Source: FEN-1350 sp964643355 (GTDB lineage: Bacteria > Planctomycetota > Phycisphaerae > Sedimentisphaerales > Anaerohalosphaeraceae). From it: a DNA stretch of 64,000 nt. Made by a program: the position numbers and the translations under genes. Shown here piece by piece: positions 49,393-58,122 of this stretch. Location: positions 1 to 64,000 of the forward strand of contig CAZXPW010000012.1 in assembly GCA_964643355.1 (NCBI GenBank), in the 5' to 3' direction. Position 1 is the first letter of the stretch. Every line of letters starts with the position of its first letter. The notes beneath the pieces are model-generated. The model ran no database searches, was not told the DNA's origin, and saw only the letters and a list, made by a program, of their open reading frames with translations.

Positions 49393-49427
49393 TATTTAAC
49401 AGATAAATCATTTTCGGTCAATGATTT
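49393..49427 (-). promoter_or_regulatory. possible promoter and operator upstream of pheA
   Basis: Minus strand TTGACC (49421-49416) with a 17-bp spacer and a weak TAAATA (49398-49393). A perfect inverted repeat, AAATCATT (49405-49412) and AATGATTT (49420-49427), 7 bp apart, overlaps the -35, as an operator would. Weak -10, low confidence. From 49428 to 49648 I see nothing else. Confidence 0.3.
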
Positions 49428-49648
49428 TCACCCGTTTTTTTCGTTTCAATCCCCTCATGCCGAACCTCGTGTTTGTCCATAAGAAGGGATCTATATTCCC
49501 CATATTAACATTTCAAGTAAACCCATTTTAACATTTTGCCAGGTCAGATTGTTGTTTGAATGCAAAATGGCGGTTAACAAACCCTCTGAATTGAGTTTGC
49601 TATCCAATGCCGGCACAGATACAATCCGAAAAGCCAGAAGGATTTTTT

Positions 49649-49677
49649 TGGCGGAGGGACGCTGTGTTATTAGAATG
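49649..49677 (+). promoter_or_regulatory. candidate promoter of the DUF401 operon
   Basis: TTGGCG at 49649-49654, 17-bp spacer, TAGAAT at 49672-49677. The implied start near 49684 lies just before the small upstream frame at 49696. Confidence 0.4.
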
Positions 49678-49695
49678 CCCATTGAGGAGCCGATC

Positions 49696-49866
49696 ATGAA
49701 AGCCACCGGATTGCCCGGCGACAAGCCAGGGTCTTCTTGGCGAGGTTTATTCAGAAGGTTGTGCGGATTGCACGACAGGGTTGTATTCCAGACAGGGGAT
49801 GGGCTGCAATCCTTTGGGATTCAAGGACGCCGGATCAACCCACGGAGCATCTTATGTATGCCCTGA
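49696..49866 (+). CDS. possible small upstream open reading frame overlapping the DUF401 gene
   Basis: A 56-codon frame beginning ATG AAA GCC with GAGGAG 6 bp upstream. It ends 13 bp inside the DUF401 gene in a different frame, so its translation could drive or limit initiation at 49854. The peptide (MKATGLPGDKPGSSWRGLF...) resembles nothing known. It may be a leader peptide or chance; coding is uncertain. Confidence 0.25.
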   Translation: MKATGLPGDKPGSSWRGLFRRLCGLHDRVVFQTGDGLQSFGIQGRRINPRSILCMP

Positions 49867-51098
49867 TTGCTATGTTTGGGGCGTTGTTGTCTTTGGTTGT
49901 CCTGTTGCGACTGAAGGTTCGGCTGGGACAGTCGATGGTGTTGTCGTCCATAATTTTAGCGCTGCTCCTCCAGGCGGGACCGGAACAATTATGGAATACG
50001 GCCGTTGCAGAATGGCGCGACAAACCGATCGGCCAGACAACGGGTTATTTATTTGTTTCGCTTGCCGTGCTGTTGTGCATGGTCAATGTTTTGGGGCTTG
50101 CGATGCGCCAGACCGGTGTATCGGGACGACTGGCCGTGGCGTTGCAAGGTTTGTTTCGTAGTCGCCGGGCGGCGCTGATGGCGATTCCGATGTTAATGGG
50201 ACTGTTGCCGACGCCCGGGGGGATTATGTTGTCGGCGCCGATGGTTCGTGATCTGGGCGACAGTATTGGAATCGATCGGACCCATTGTGCCGCGATAAAC
50301 TTCTGGTTCCGTCACCAGTGGGAAACGATCTGGCCATTGTTCCCCTCGATTCCGTTGATTCAAAGCATGCTGGGCATAACAGCATTTCAGTTGATGTCGC
50401 ACAATGTCATGATCCTCCTGGCCGGAACGCTGGGGGGGGGTGTTTTCCTTTTATTCTTAGGGATTCCCCCCAGGGATCCCAACCATGCCCATCGTGCCCA
50501 GTGGTGGTTGAATGTCCGGGATTTCCTCGGCGCCTTCTGGCCGATCGCGCTGGTTGCCGTTCTCTATGCCGCGATCAATCTTCCCCCGGCGGCGGGTATC
50601 ATTCTGGCGGCCGGATTGTTTGGTTTCTTTCATCGACTGCCGGCACAGCAATGGAAAGCCGTCCTTCGTCAGGGACTGGAGCCGGATTTTGTACTCTTGG
50701 TATTCGGTGCGTTGCTGTTTAAGTTGATTCTTGAGGCCGGCGGCGCGATTCCCTCGGCGGTGGCCTTTCTTCAAGAGATTCACACGCCCCCCCTGGTTTT
50801 GATCTTTCTTCTTCCCTTCCTGGTGGCGTTCCTTACGGGGGTCACCATGCCTACGGTGGCCATCACCTTTCCGTTCCTGATGCCCATGATCGGCGGAGAA
50901 GGACGAATTCGAATGGGATTGGAGACCCTGGCGTTTTCCGGGTTGATCTGCGGCCTGATGCTCACGCCGGTTCATTTGTGCCTGGCCATGTCTGCCAGTT
51001 ATTTTCAGGCCCCTTTGGGCAAACTGATCGTCAAGCTGCTGGGACCGGCCGCCCTGGTTGCAGCGGCGGGTCTAATATCGGCTTGGATGTTTCCCTGA
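49854..51098 (+). CDS. DUF401 family membrane transporter-like protein
   Basis: A 414-aa integral membrane protein with about 12 helices in two halves. Family landmarks: AIPMLMGLLPTPGGIMLSAP in the first half, INFWFRHQWETIWPL in the middle, and VAFLTGVTMPTVAITFPFLM plus GLMLTPVHLCLAMSA in the second half. Its symmetric hairpins recall ion transporters (related to the ArsB/NhaD superfamily); substrate unknown. ATG at 49854 with GGAG 6 bp upstream. The following gene starts 15 bp after its stop. Confidence 0.85.
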   Translation: MYALIAMFGALLSLVVLLRLKVRLGQSMVLSSIILALLLQAGPEQLWNTAVAEWRDKPIGQTTGYLFVSLAVLLCMVNVLGLAMRQTGVSGRLAVALQGLFRSRRAALMAIPMLMGLLPTPGGIMLSAPMVRDLGDSIGIDRTHCAAINFWFRHQWETIWPLFPSIPLIQSMLGITAFQLMSHNVMILLAGTLGGGVFLLFLGIPPRDPNHAHRAQWWLNVRDFLGAFWPIALVAVLYAAINLPPAAGIILAAGLFGFFHRLPAQQWKAVLRQGLEPDFVLLVFGALLFKLILEAGGAIPSAVAFLQEIHTPPLVLIFLLPFLVAFLTGVTMPTVAITFPFLMPMIGGEGRIRMGLETLAFSGLICGLMLTPVHLCLAMSASYFQAPLGKLIVKLLGPAALVAAAGLISAWMFP

Positions 51099-51113
51099 CA
51101 AGGAGAACAAATC

Positions 51114-51551
51114 ATGAAAAGGTCCCTGATTATGCTTTCCCCGAGCCGAGCGAGTCGGGATAGAACTGTCATTTTTCTTTTGCGTATCACCGGCATCGCC
51201 ATGCTCACGGCGCTGGTGTTTTGCGTCTGTCCCTTCTCCTGGATGCAAGCGATCCACGAACGGATGGGTCTGGGAACCCTGCCGGATCTTCCCATCGTCC
51301 GTTATCTGACGCGCTCTTTGTCGGGAATGTACGCGTATCTGGGGGCTCTTCTGTTGTACCTGGCGGGGGATGTCCGCCGTCATCGTGGAACGCTGTTATT
51401 CCTGTCGGTTACGGGGTTGTTTTTCAGCGTTGGCATCATTGTCCTTGATTCGGCGGTGGGAATGCCGTTGTTCTGGACCGTCACGGAAGGGCCCTTGACG
51501 CTGCTGTTGTGCGCTATCCTTTTATTTTTGCTGTTGCGCGGCGGCAGCTGA
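51114..51551 (+). CDS. small four-helix membrane protein, unknown function
   Basis: A 145-aa protein with four hydrophobic helices (for example VIFLLRITGIAMLTALVFCV and GALLLYLAGDV) separated by short basic turns; a periplasmic or cytoplasmic loop IHERMGLGTLPDLP is the only soluble part. Not recognised. AAGGAG lies 8 bp before the ATG and the DUF401 stop is 15 bp upstream, so the two are an operon; it could be an accessory subunit. Confidence 0.65.
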   Translation: MKRSLIMLSPSRASRDRTVIFLLRITGIAMLTALVFCVCPFSWMQAIHERMGLGTLPDLPIVRYLTRSLSGMYAYLGALLLYLAGDVRRHRGTLLFLSVTGLFFSVGIIVLDSAVGMPLFWTVTEGPLTLLLCAILLFLLLRGGS

Positions 51552-51782
51552 TCGGTTTAGCTTGGCATTCTCCCCGGAGCCAGCCACGATCGGTGTTCCT
51601 CCGACAGAACAATTTTCTCCTCTGTCAAGCGTTTATAGAAACGACGGCTCAATTCTCTCCTCTTGTCAGGAGCGATGCGGCTCGATAGAATGAACCGCGC
51701 CGGTGCACCGGGATCAACGAAACCGGATGATCGACGAAAGGAAGGGAAACGACAGAAAATGGAACGATCGAAGGGATCCTCC

Positions 51783-53231
51783 ATGTCACGGAAAATTGTG
51801 TTGAGCGTCGGCGAGATCCGGGTAATCGCGGAACTGCGCGATACACCCACGGCCGAGACGATAGGCAAGTTATTGCCGCTATCCGGCCAGACGCAACGAT
51901 GGGGCGGCGAGATTTACTTTCCGGTTTCGGCGGAGTTGCCTCTGGAACCGGACAGTCGGGAGTCGCTGTTGCCGGGCGAACTGGGGTATTGGCCCGAGGG
52001 AAAGATGTTCTGCATCTTTTTCGGTGCGACGCCGGCATCCGAGGGCGACGAAATTCGGCCGGCTTCCGCGGTCAATGTGTTCGGACGGCTCATTGGGCGC
52101 TGGTCGCCCATCAAACAGGTCCCCGCGGGCAAAACGATTCGGGTCGAAGCGCTTCCCGATGAATGGACGGTGAATGCGGCGGAACCTGCGGCGACCTTGC
52201 AGGACAAATCCTCGGCGGACTCGATGTATTCGCCGACCGCGATCGAGGGTGAGCCGAAGTCGGAACTCCAAGCCGAAGCCGTAGCGCAACCCGAGGCCGA
52301 AGAGACGCCAAAATCCTATACGCCGACACCGGAAACGGGATTGCTTGAAACCCGGCCGGAAGAATTGGGTGGCGAACCTGCGGCCGAGCTACCAGCCGAA
52401 GAGACGGCCTCGGCGGCTGAGGAGATGTTTGAGGCGACCGATATTGGCGAGGGGATGACCCCGGCGGTATCGAGTCCTAAATCCGCCTTTATCAAAAAGA
52501 TCGGACACGACAAATTGGCATGGATTGTAGTGGCGGCTGCGGCGATGGTGATTTTTTTGCTGGGGATGCTGGTAAGCCAGATGGGCAACGGAGCTTTCAA
52601 GAAGGAATTGGCGGATCTTCGCCGGGATGTCGGGGATCGGAAAAAGGCGATCGATTCACTCGTCGAAGAAACCATTCCCAAACTACAGTCCGACCTGAGG
52701 ACGGAAAGCGAGAGAACAAGGTCGGCCCTGCAATCCCAGATGAATCAACAGATTGCCGTTTTGAAATCTCAAACGGATGCCCAATTGGCCGCCTTGCGCA
52801 AGCAACTCAGCGAGGGCGGACAGGGACAGGGCGTTTGGGTGAAAAATCCCGCGAATAATCACAGCTACTGCGTCAGTCCGATTCCGCTGCCGTGGCATCA
52901 GGCGCGGGATGCGGCCAAAAAGATGGGCGGATATCTGGCAACGCTGACAGACGCGAAGGAAAACGAATGGGTGGTGGCGACCTTTGGCGAGCAAACGGAA
53001 TTCTGGATCGGCTTGGACGATGAATTGGAAGAACGCAAGTGGGTCTGGGCCAGCGGCGAGAAGTTTGAGTATGCCAATTGGGCGCCGGGCGAACCCGACA
53101 ATTACCGCAAGAACCAGCATTATGTGGTGATTAATTCCATCGTTCCGGACAAAGGCCATTTGGAGCCGGGTCGATGGAAAGATGTATCCTGTAACGAAAT
53201 CCATCTGGCCATCATTGAACGGAATCCATAA
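51783..53231 (+). CDS. membrane protein joining a cyclophilin-like domain to a C-type lectin domain
   Basis: A 482-aa protein. Residues 1-125 resemble the cyclophilin-like fold of TM1367-type proteins (SRKIVLSVGEIRVIAELRD, TPTAETIGKLLP, GGEIYFPVS). An acidic, Pro-rich stretch of 110 residues follows, then one membrane helix (about 244-266), a coiled coil (about 268-330) and a C-type lectin domain (about 345-482: MGGYLATLTDAKENEWVVAT, FWIGLDD, WAPGEPDNY with the EPDN sugar/calcium motif). The cyclophilin domain is thus inside and the lectin outside. The ATG at 51783 fits the domain start; an alternative ATG is at 51759. dprA follows. Confidence 0.78.
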   Translation: MSRKIVLSVGEIRVIAELRDTPTAETIGKLLPLSGQTQRWGGEIYFPVSAELPLEPDSRESLLPGELGYWPEGKMFCIFFGATPASEGDEIRPASAVNVFGRLIGRWSPIKQVPAGKTIRVEALPDEWTVNAAEPAATLQDKSSADSMYSPTAIEGEPKSELQAEAVAQPEAEETPKSYTPTPETGLLETRPEELGGEPAAELPAEETASAAEEMFEATDIGEGMTPAVSSPKSAFIKKIGHDKLAWIVVAAAAMVIFLLGMLVSQMGNGAFKKELADLRRDVGDRKKAIDSLVEETIPKLQSDLRTESERTRSALQSQMNQQIAVLKSQTDAQLAALRKQLSEGGQGQGVWVKNPANNHSYCVSPIPLPWHQARDAAKKMGGYLATLTDAKENEWVVATFGEQTEFWIGLDDELEERKWVWASGEKFEYANWAPGEPDNYRKNQHYVVINSIVPDKGHLEPGRWKDVSCNEIHLAIIERNP

Positions 53232-53265
53232 TCGAAACAGGGGTCGGGGCGGAGGGGAAAGGAGG

Positions 53266-54462
53266 ATGGCAATCGACGGTCGTTTTGAACATTCGCAAGG
53301 TATCGACCAGTGGCTGCGGCTGATCCGGGCCGATGGCGTCGGGCCGGTCTTATTCGGGCGGTTGCTGAATTTTTTCGGGAGCGTGGATCGGGTTCTGGGC
53401 GCGTCCATGTCGGAACTGGCGCGAGTGGAGGGTGTCGGCGAGAAAACGGCGCATCGGATCTTTACCAGCCGAGACCAGTTTGATCCCGCCAAGGAGATCC
53501 GCCTTGCCGAAAAATACGGCGTTTCGATTCTTCATATTCAAGACCGACGGTATCCACCGTTGCTCAAGGCCATTCATGATCCTCCGCCGGTGCTGTATAT
53601 GGCGGGGAACATTGAAGATCGGGATACACTGGCCGTCGCGATCGTAGGGTCGCGGCGTTGCAGTCATTATGGGCTGGAACAAGCATCGCGTTTTGCGCAT
53701 TTGTTGGCATCGGCGGGGTTCACGATTGTCAGCGGGATGGCCAGAGGCATTGATTCGTCGGCGCATCGTGGCGCTTTGGCCGCCAAAGGGCGAACGATTG
53801 CGGTGCAGGGGTGTGGGTTATCGAAGGTATTTCCACCGGAAAATGAGGACTTGTTCCGGATGATCGTCGAATCCGGGGCCTGTGTCAGCGAACTTCCGAT
53901 TGAGTATCAACCGTTGTCGGAGAATTTTCCGGGTCGCAATCGGATCATTGCCGGATTGAGCATGGGCGTGATTGTAATCGATGCATCCGGCCGCAGCGGG
54001 GCTTTGTTGACGGCAAAGGCGGCCATCGAATACAACCGAGAAGTCATGGCGGTTCCGGGAAGGGTTGATTCTCCCAGTAGCGTGGGGGCTCATCGGCTGA
54101 TCAAAGAAGGGGCTCGATTGGTCGAAAGCGTGGAAGATGTGATGGATGCCCTGGGCTATGTCGGGCAAGGGCTTAAAGAACATGCTTGCAAATCCGCCAA
54201 AGCTGCCGACGAGGGGACAAATGCTCCGTTGTTTGAGCAGCCGAAAATCCCCCTTGAAAGTTCGGAGAAACAGGTATTTGAGGCCCTTGGATCCGAACCC
54301 CTTCATGTTGACCAAGTCATTGATAATACTGGACTTACGGCATCTCAAGTCGGCGCCGCAATGGTCTCTCTGCGACTGAAAGGTTTGATTCGAGATCTGC
54401 CGGGGAATTGTTTTGTGAAACGAGGATCAATATCCGTTTCCGATTCCAAAAGGGTCCGATAA
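53266..54462 (+). CDS. dprA: DNA processing protein DprA
   Basis: A 398-aa protein: an N-terminal helix-hairpin-helix-like domain (VEGVGEKTAHRIF), the Rossmann core (VAIVGSRRCSHYG, SGMARGIDSSAHRGAL, GRNRIIAGLSMGVIVIDA) and a C-terminal winged helix of the DML1-like type (about 330-398). It loads RecA onto incoming single-stranded DNA during natural transformation. The ATG at 53266 follows GGAGGGG; the longer frame is out. No comEA/comEC genes are in the window. Confidence 0.93.
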   Translation: MAIDGRFEHSQGIDQWLRLIRADGVGPVLFGRLLNFFGSVDRVLGASMSELARVEGVGEKTAHRIFTSRDQFDPAKEIRLAEKYGVSILHIQDRRYPPLLKAIHDPPPVLYMAGNIEDRDTLAVAIVGSRRCSHYGLEQASRFAHLLASAGFTIVSGMARGIDSSAHRGALAAKGRTIAVQGCGLSKVFPPENEDLFRMIVESGACVSELPIEYQPLSENFPGRNRIIAGLSMGVIVIDASGRSGALLTAKAAIEYNREVMAVPGRVDSPSSVGAHRLIKEGARLVESVEDVMDALGYVGQGLKEHACKSAKAADEGTNAPLFEQPKIPLESSEKQVFEALGSEPLHVDQVIDNTGLTASQVGAAMVSLRLKGLIRDLPGNCFVKRGSISVSDSKRVR

Positions 54463-54516
54463 TTCTCCCTGTATGCCGACTGATGTGAAATGGCCTATAA
54501 TTTTTTTAATTTTTTC

Positions 54517-54544
54517 TTGACAATACGCCAGATGGCGTTATTTT
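54517..54544 (+). promoter_or_regulatory. candidate promoter with overlapping palindrome, before an untranslated region
   Basis: TTGACA (54517-54522), 16-bp spacer, TATTTT (54539-54544). The spacer holds a near-perfect palindrome ACGCCA-GA-TGGCGT. A 500-bp non-coding stretch (54463-54961) follows dprA; a transcript starting here would reach the terminator at 54761-54800 after about 250 nt, or the oxidoreductase operon if it read through. Confidence 0.4.
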
Positions 54545-54760
54545 CTACACAACTTTTGTGGGCGTTAGCTGAATTTGCTTTTTTCCGCCTGTTTGACCTG
54601 CACCGGGATTTCCATCGTAGATATGAAACGATTAAGCGGGTCAATTGTCTAAGCCATATGAGATCCCCAAGAGGGATGAACTATATGCACGGGAAAAGCG
54701 TATAAATATACGAGAATACCAGCAATTGCTGAGTGCATAAATTTCATCACCCTCCTCCGG

Positions 54761-54800
54761 AGCCAGATTCGGTTTTTGTCTGAATCTGGCTTTTTCTTTT
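54761..54800 (+). terminator. rho-independent terminator within the 54463-54961 non-coding region
   Basis: 10-bp perfect stem AGCCAGATTC / GAATCTGGCT (54761-54770, 54782-54791), then TTTTTCTTTT. It lies 161 bp ahead of the ferredoxin gene and about 300 bp after dprA, so it could end dprA, a small RNA, or act as an attenuator. Confidence 0.75.
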
Positions 54801-54961
54801 CCTTTGTATCCGTATATTTCCCATAGGAAATCAGGACAGAAGTCGGAAAAGACAATTCCTTTCATTTTTTGTGAGTGTAGGCCAAATTGAACGATTTGCG
54901 AGTTGACGAGGTGCCCGATCAGTCGTACGATGAATCGGGAATACAATCATCAGGGATGAAC

Positions 54962-55198
54962 ATGGCAGAGATCAACCTGAATTTGGAGCGTTGCAAGGGA
55001 TGTGGGCTTTGTGTCGGCGCCTGTCCGGTCGATAACCTGCGGATTGGCGAGAACTTGAATCAACAAGGCGTCGAATACGCCGAGGTGATCGATCCGAACC
55101 GGTGCACGGGGTGCGGCATGTGTTATCGAGTGTGCCCGGACATGGCCATAGAGATTCGTCGGATACCCTCAAAGGCGGGCAGCGGGGTGGCCGGTTGA
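54962..55198 (+). CDS. 2-oxoacid:ferredoxin oxidoreductase delta (ferredoxin) subunit
   Basis: A 78-aa ferredoxin-like subunit with two [4Fe-4S] motifs: CKGCGLCVGACPV and CTGCGMCYRVCPD. It carries electrons for the oxidoreductase encoded directly downstream. The ATG at 54962 lies 6 bp behind AGGG; an ATG two codons earlier (54956) is possible. Its stop overlaps the start of the alpha gene. Confidence 0.9.
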   Translation: MAEINLNLERCKGCGLCVGACPVDNLRIGENLNQQGVEYAEVIDPNRCTGCGMCYRVCPDMAIEIRRIPSKAGSGVAG

Positions 55199-56265
55199 GT
55201 ACCAAGGTTGCCAAGATTCTGCTCAAGGGTAATGAGGTGATGTGCGAGGCGGCCGTACGGGCCGGATGCAGGTTTTTCGCCGGGTATCCGATTACTCCCC
55301 AGAACGAAGTCCCCGAGTACATGTCGTGGCGGTTGCCGCAGGCAGGAGGCGTGTTCGTGCAGGCCGAATCGGAGCTTGCGGCGATCAACATGATCTTCGG
55401 GGCAGCGGCGACAGGCAGTCGGTGCATGACCAGTTCTTCCTCGCCCGGGATCAGTCTTAAGCAGGAAGGGATCAGTTATATAACGGCGGCGGAATTGCCT
55501 TGCGTGATTGCCAATGTCCAACGGGGGGGGCCGGGACTGGGCAATATTCGCGCCGCACAGGGCGACTACTTCCAGGCGGTCAAAGGCGGTGGGCATGGGG
55601 ATTATCACCTGATTGTACTGGCGCCTTCGACGATGCAGGAATTGTACCGTCTGACGATGAACGCCTTTGATTATGCGGATCATTATCGCAATCCCGTGTT
55701 GATTCTCATGGACGGAATTCTTGGCCAAATGGTGGAACCGGTCGTGGCGGAAGAGTACCGGCCGCTTTTCGGGCCGGAGCCCAAAGAGTACATTCTGGAC
55801 GGTTGCCGGGGACGAAAACCGAGGATCATCAAGACGCTGCACTTACAGCCGGCCGAGTCGCTGGTGGATGTCAATCGGCAATTGGTCGCCAAGTATGCCC
55901 GGATCAGCGGCGAGTTGAAGCTAAGCGAAGAGTTTCATACGGATGACGCCCGACTGGTTGTCAGCGCATATGGAATCCCCGCGCAGATTTCCAAGGGTGC
56001 GGTTCTTCAGGCCCGCGAAAAAGGACTGAAGGTTGGATTGATCCGGCCGATTACGCTGTGGCCGTTTCCGGATGGGTCCTATCGAAAGGCGGCGGAGACG
56101 GCCGAGAAATTTCTGGTTGTGGAGATGTCCAACGGCCAGATGATCGAGGATGTGCGGCTGGCGGAACAATGCCGCCGGCCGGTGGAATTCCTGGGCGTCG
56201 GGGGTGGGTGGTATCCGACGATTGAGGAAGTTTTGAAGGCGATAAAAGAGAACTATCCGGCATGA
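55195..56265 (+). CDS. vorB: 2-oxoacid:ferredoxin oxidoreductase alpha subunit (VorB/KorA type)
   Basis: A 356-aa subunit: ILLKGNEVMCEAAVRAGC, the GYPITPQNEVPEYMSW block, TSSSSPGISLKQEGISY and GGPGLGNIRAAQGDYFQAVK. This pattern is that of the VorB-type alpha chain (branched-chain 2-oxoacid or 2-oxoglutarate class), not pyruvate synthase. It oxidises 2-oxoacids to acyl-CoA. No ATG fits; a TTG at 55195 overlaps the preceding stop (TTGA) and has GGGGTGG before it. Confidence 0.88.
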   Translation: MSTKVAKILLKGNEVMCEAAVRAGCRFFAGYPITPQNEVPEYMSWRLPQAGGVFVQAESELAAINMIFGAAATGSRCMTSSSSPGISLKQEGISYITAAELPCVIANVQRGGPGLGNIRAAQGDYFQAVKGGGHGDYHLIVLAPSTMQELYRLTMNAFDYADHYRNPVLILMDGILGQMVEPVVAEEYRPLFGPEPKEYILDGCRGRKPRIIKTLHLQPAESLVDVNRQLVAKYARISGELKLSEEFHTDDARLVVSAYGIPAQISKGAVLQAREKGLKVGLIRPITLWPFPDGSYRKAAETAEKFLVVEMSNGQMIEDVRLAEQCRRPVEFLGVGGGWYPTIEEVLKAIKENYPA

Positions 56266-56302
56266 CAATTGAGAATCAGGCCGGAAGGAATGAGACCAAC
56301 GC

Positions 56303-57034
56303 ATGACGCAGTTTAAGCGCCCCGAAGTTCTATATGATGTCCCGACGCATTATTGCCCTGGATGCGGACACGGGATTGCGCACCGACTGGTGGGGGAGGT
56401 GATCGACGAGTTGGGAATTCGCGAGCGAACCATCGGCACGGCGCCGGTGGGATGCGCAGTCCTGATGTATGATTATTTCAATTTCGATATTATTGAATGT
56501 GCGCATGGACGAAGTCCGGCGGTGGCGACGGGAATCAAGCGAATGCTGCCGGATCGAGTGGTGTTTACCTATCAGGGCGACGGCGATCTGGCGGCGATCG
56601 GGACGGCCGAGACGATTCATACGGCCAATCGGGGCGAGAATCTGACAGTGATCTTCGTCAACAACGCCATTTACGGCATGACCGGCGGACAGATGGCCCC
56701 CACGACGATGCTGGGGCAGACGACGACGACAACCCCCGGCGGTCGCGGCAAGAACCAAGAAGGCGGACCGTTGCGAATGTGCGAGCTGCTAAGCAGTCTG
56801 GATGGCGTGTGTTACCTGGAACGAGTCAGCGTCAGTACTCCCAAGGATGTCGGCTTGGCCAAAAAGGCGATTCACAAGGCGTTCACCAACCAACTGGAAG
56901 AGAAGGGGTTTTCTCTGGTGGAGGTTTTGTCGATGTGCCCGACGGATTGGAAACTGACGCCGGTACAGGCGGCGGAGTATGTCGAAACACAAATGAAGAA
57001 GGTGTTTCCGCTGGGCGTATATAAAGACAAGTAA
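56303..57034 (+). CDS. 2-oxoacid:ferredoxin oxidoreductase beta (TPP-binding) subunit
   Basis: A 243-aa subunit with the thiamine-diphosphate site GDGDLAAIGTAETIHTANRG...NNAIYGMTGGQMAPTT, and the Cys-containing start YCPGCGHGIAHRL. Pairs with the alpha subunit. ATG at 56303, 37 bp after the alpha stop. Confidence 0.92.
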   Translation: MTQFKRPEVLYDVPTHYCPGCGHGIAHRLVGEVIDELGIRERTIGTAPVGCAVLMYDYFNFDIIECAHGRSPAVATGIKRMLPDRVVFTYQGDGDLAAIGTAETIHTANRGENLTVIFVNNAIYGMTGGQMAPTTMLGQTTTTTPGGRGKNQEGGPLRMCELLSSLDGVCYLERVSVSTPKDVGLAKKAIHKAFTNQLEEKGFSLVEVLSMCPTDWKLTPVQAAEYVETQMKKVFPLGVYKDK

Positions 57035-57051
57035 TCGCGGCGGGAAATGCG

Positions 57052-57609
57052 ATGCAAACAGGGACGGATAAAGAGACGCGAATCGTCATCGCCGGGTTTG
57101 GCGGGCAGGGGATTGTTCTGGCGGGGAATCTGCTGGCCCAGGCCTGTGTGGAAGAGGGCAAAAATGTCACGATGATGGTGGCCTACGGGGCGGAAATGCG
57201 CGGGGGAACGGCCAATTCGACGGTGGTCATTTCGGCGGGCACCATTTACAGTCCGGTGGTGACACGGCCGACGATCGCGGTTGTATTGAATACTCCATCG
57301 TTGGAGAAATTCGAACCCCTCGTGACTGGGGGGGGGCTGATTGTGGGCAATGGTTCGATGTTGCATCGTGGAATCCGTCGCGAAGATGTGCAATCGGTGA
57401 CGATCCCGGCCACGGAGATTGCTCATCGGCTTGGCAATGTTCGCGTGGCCAATGCAGTGATCCTGGGCGGGCTGATCGCCGCGACCGATCTACTGCGGCT
57501 AACAAGTCTGGAGCGGGCGATCGAGGTTCTGTTGGGTCAGAAAAAGGCCGCATTAGTCGCCCTGAATCTTGAGGCCCTGCGGGCAGGGTTTGCCGAATGC
57601 CGTCGCTGA
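57052..57609 (+). CDS. 2-oxoacid:ferredoxin oxidoreductase gamma subunit
   Basis: A 185-aa subunit: RIVIAGFGGQGIVLAGNLLA (Rossmann-like start), VAYGAEMRGGTANSTVVIS and ADAxxAHxLG-like IPATEIAHRLGNVRVANAV. It completes the four-subunit enzyme. The last 13 bp overlap the exbD start. Confidence 0.92.
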   Translation: MQTGTDKETRIVIAGFGGQGIVLAGNLLAQACVEEGKNVTMMVAYGAEMRGGTANSTVVISAGTIYSPVVTRPTIAVVLNTPSLEKFEPLVTGGGLIVGNGSMLHRGIRREDVQSVTIPATEIAHRLGNVRVANAVILGGLIAATDLLRLTSLERAIEVLLGQKKAALVALNLEALRAGFAECRR

Positions 57610-58103
57610 CCGAACCATCTCCGGTCTCCATTCATCGTCAGGTCCTGGGTCGGCTTCATCAAAATCGCAACGGCGGCGGCCTGGGTCTTCGTATGACGGC
57701 GATGATTGACGTTATTTTCCTGCTGTTGATTTTTTTTGTGCTAACGGCCCAATTCAGTCGCGAGGAACAGTATCTTCCGATTCGCCTTCCGGGCCCGGCA
57801 ACCGCGGCACAACGGCTGGATGTTCCGGCCGAACCCTTGCGGATTTCGATCGCGATGCGGGCAGATCAATGCCGAATCGACCTGGGACGGGGACGATGGA
57901 TTGCGCTGGCCCAGTCCGACCTTTCAACGGGACTCGAGGAATTTTCCCGCACGGTGACGACGGCGCTCGAACAGGAACGCAGAATCGTGACCGATCCTGT
58001 GGAGATCGACTGCGACGATTCGGTTCCGTGGGATTTTCTGGTGAAGGTGTACAACGGTTTGTACGCGCTGGGGATCGAGGATATCACCTTTATTCTGGAA
58101 TGA
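57597..58103 (+). CDS. ExbD/TolR family biopolymer transport protein
   Basis: A 168-aa protein: short cytoplasmic N-terminus, one membrane helix carrying the essential Asp (RMTAMIDVIFLLLIFFVLTA), and a periplasmic domain ending EDITFILE. In the family the Asp uses the proton motive force with an ExbB/MotA-like partner to energise outer-membrane machines. No ExbB/TolQ gene is adjacent, unusual for the family. Start overlaps the gamma gene by 13 bp, so they are coupled. Confidence 0.87.
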   Translation: MPSLTEPSPVSIHRQVLGRLHQNRNGGGLGLRMTAMIDVIFLLLIFFVLTAQFSREEQYLPIRLPGPATAAQRLDVPAEPLRISIAMRADQCRIDLGRGRWIALAQSDLSTGLEEFSRTVTTALEQERRIVTDPVEIDCDDSVPWDFLVKVYNGLYALGIEDITFILE

Positions 58104-58122
58104 ACGAGGGCGAGCATTTTCG

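Noticed and set aside
54490..54705. 71-codon frame in the non-coding region after dprA
   Set aside because: No ribosome binding site, overlaps the promoter-like site, and an unlikely protein composition. The region is better read as an untranslated region.
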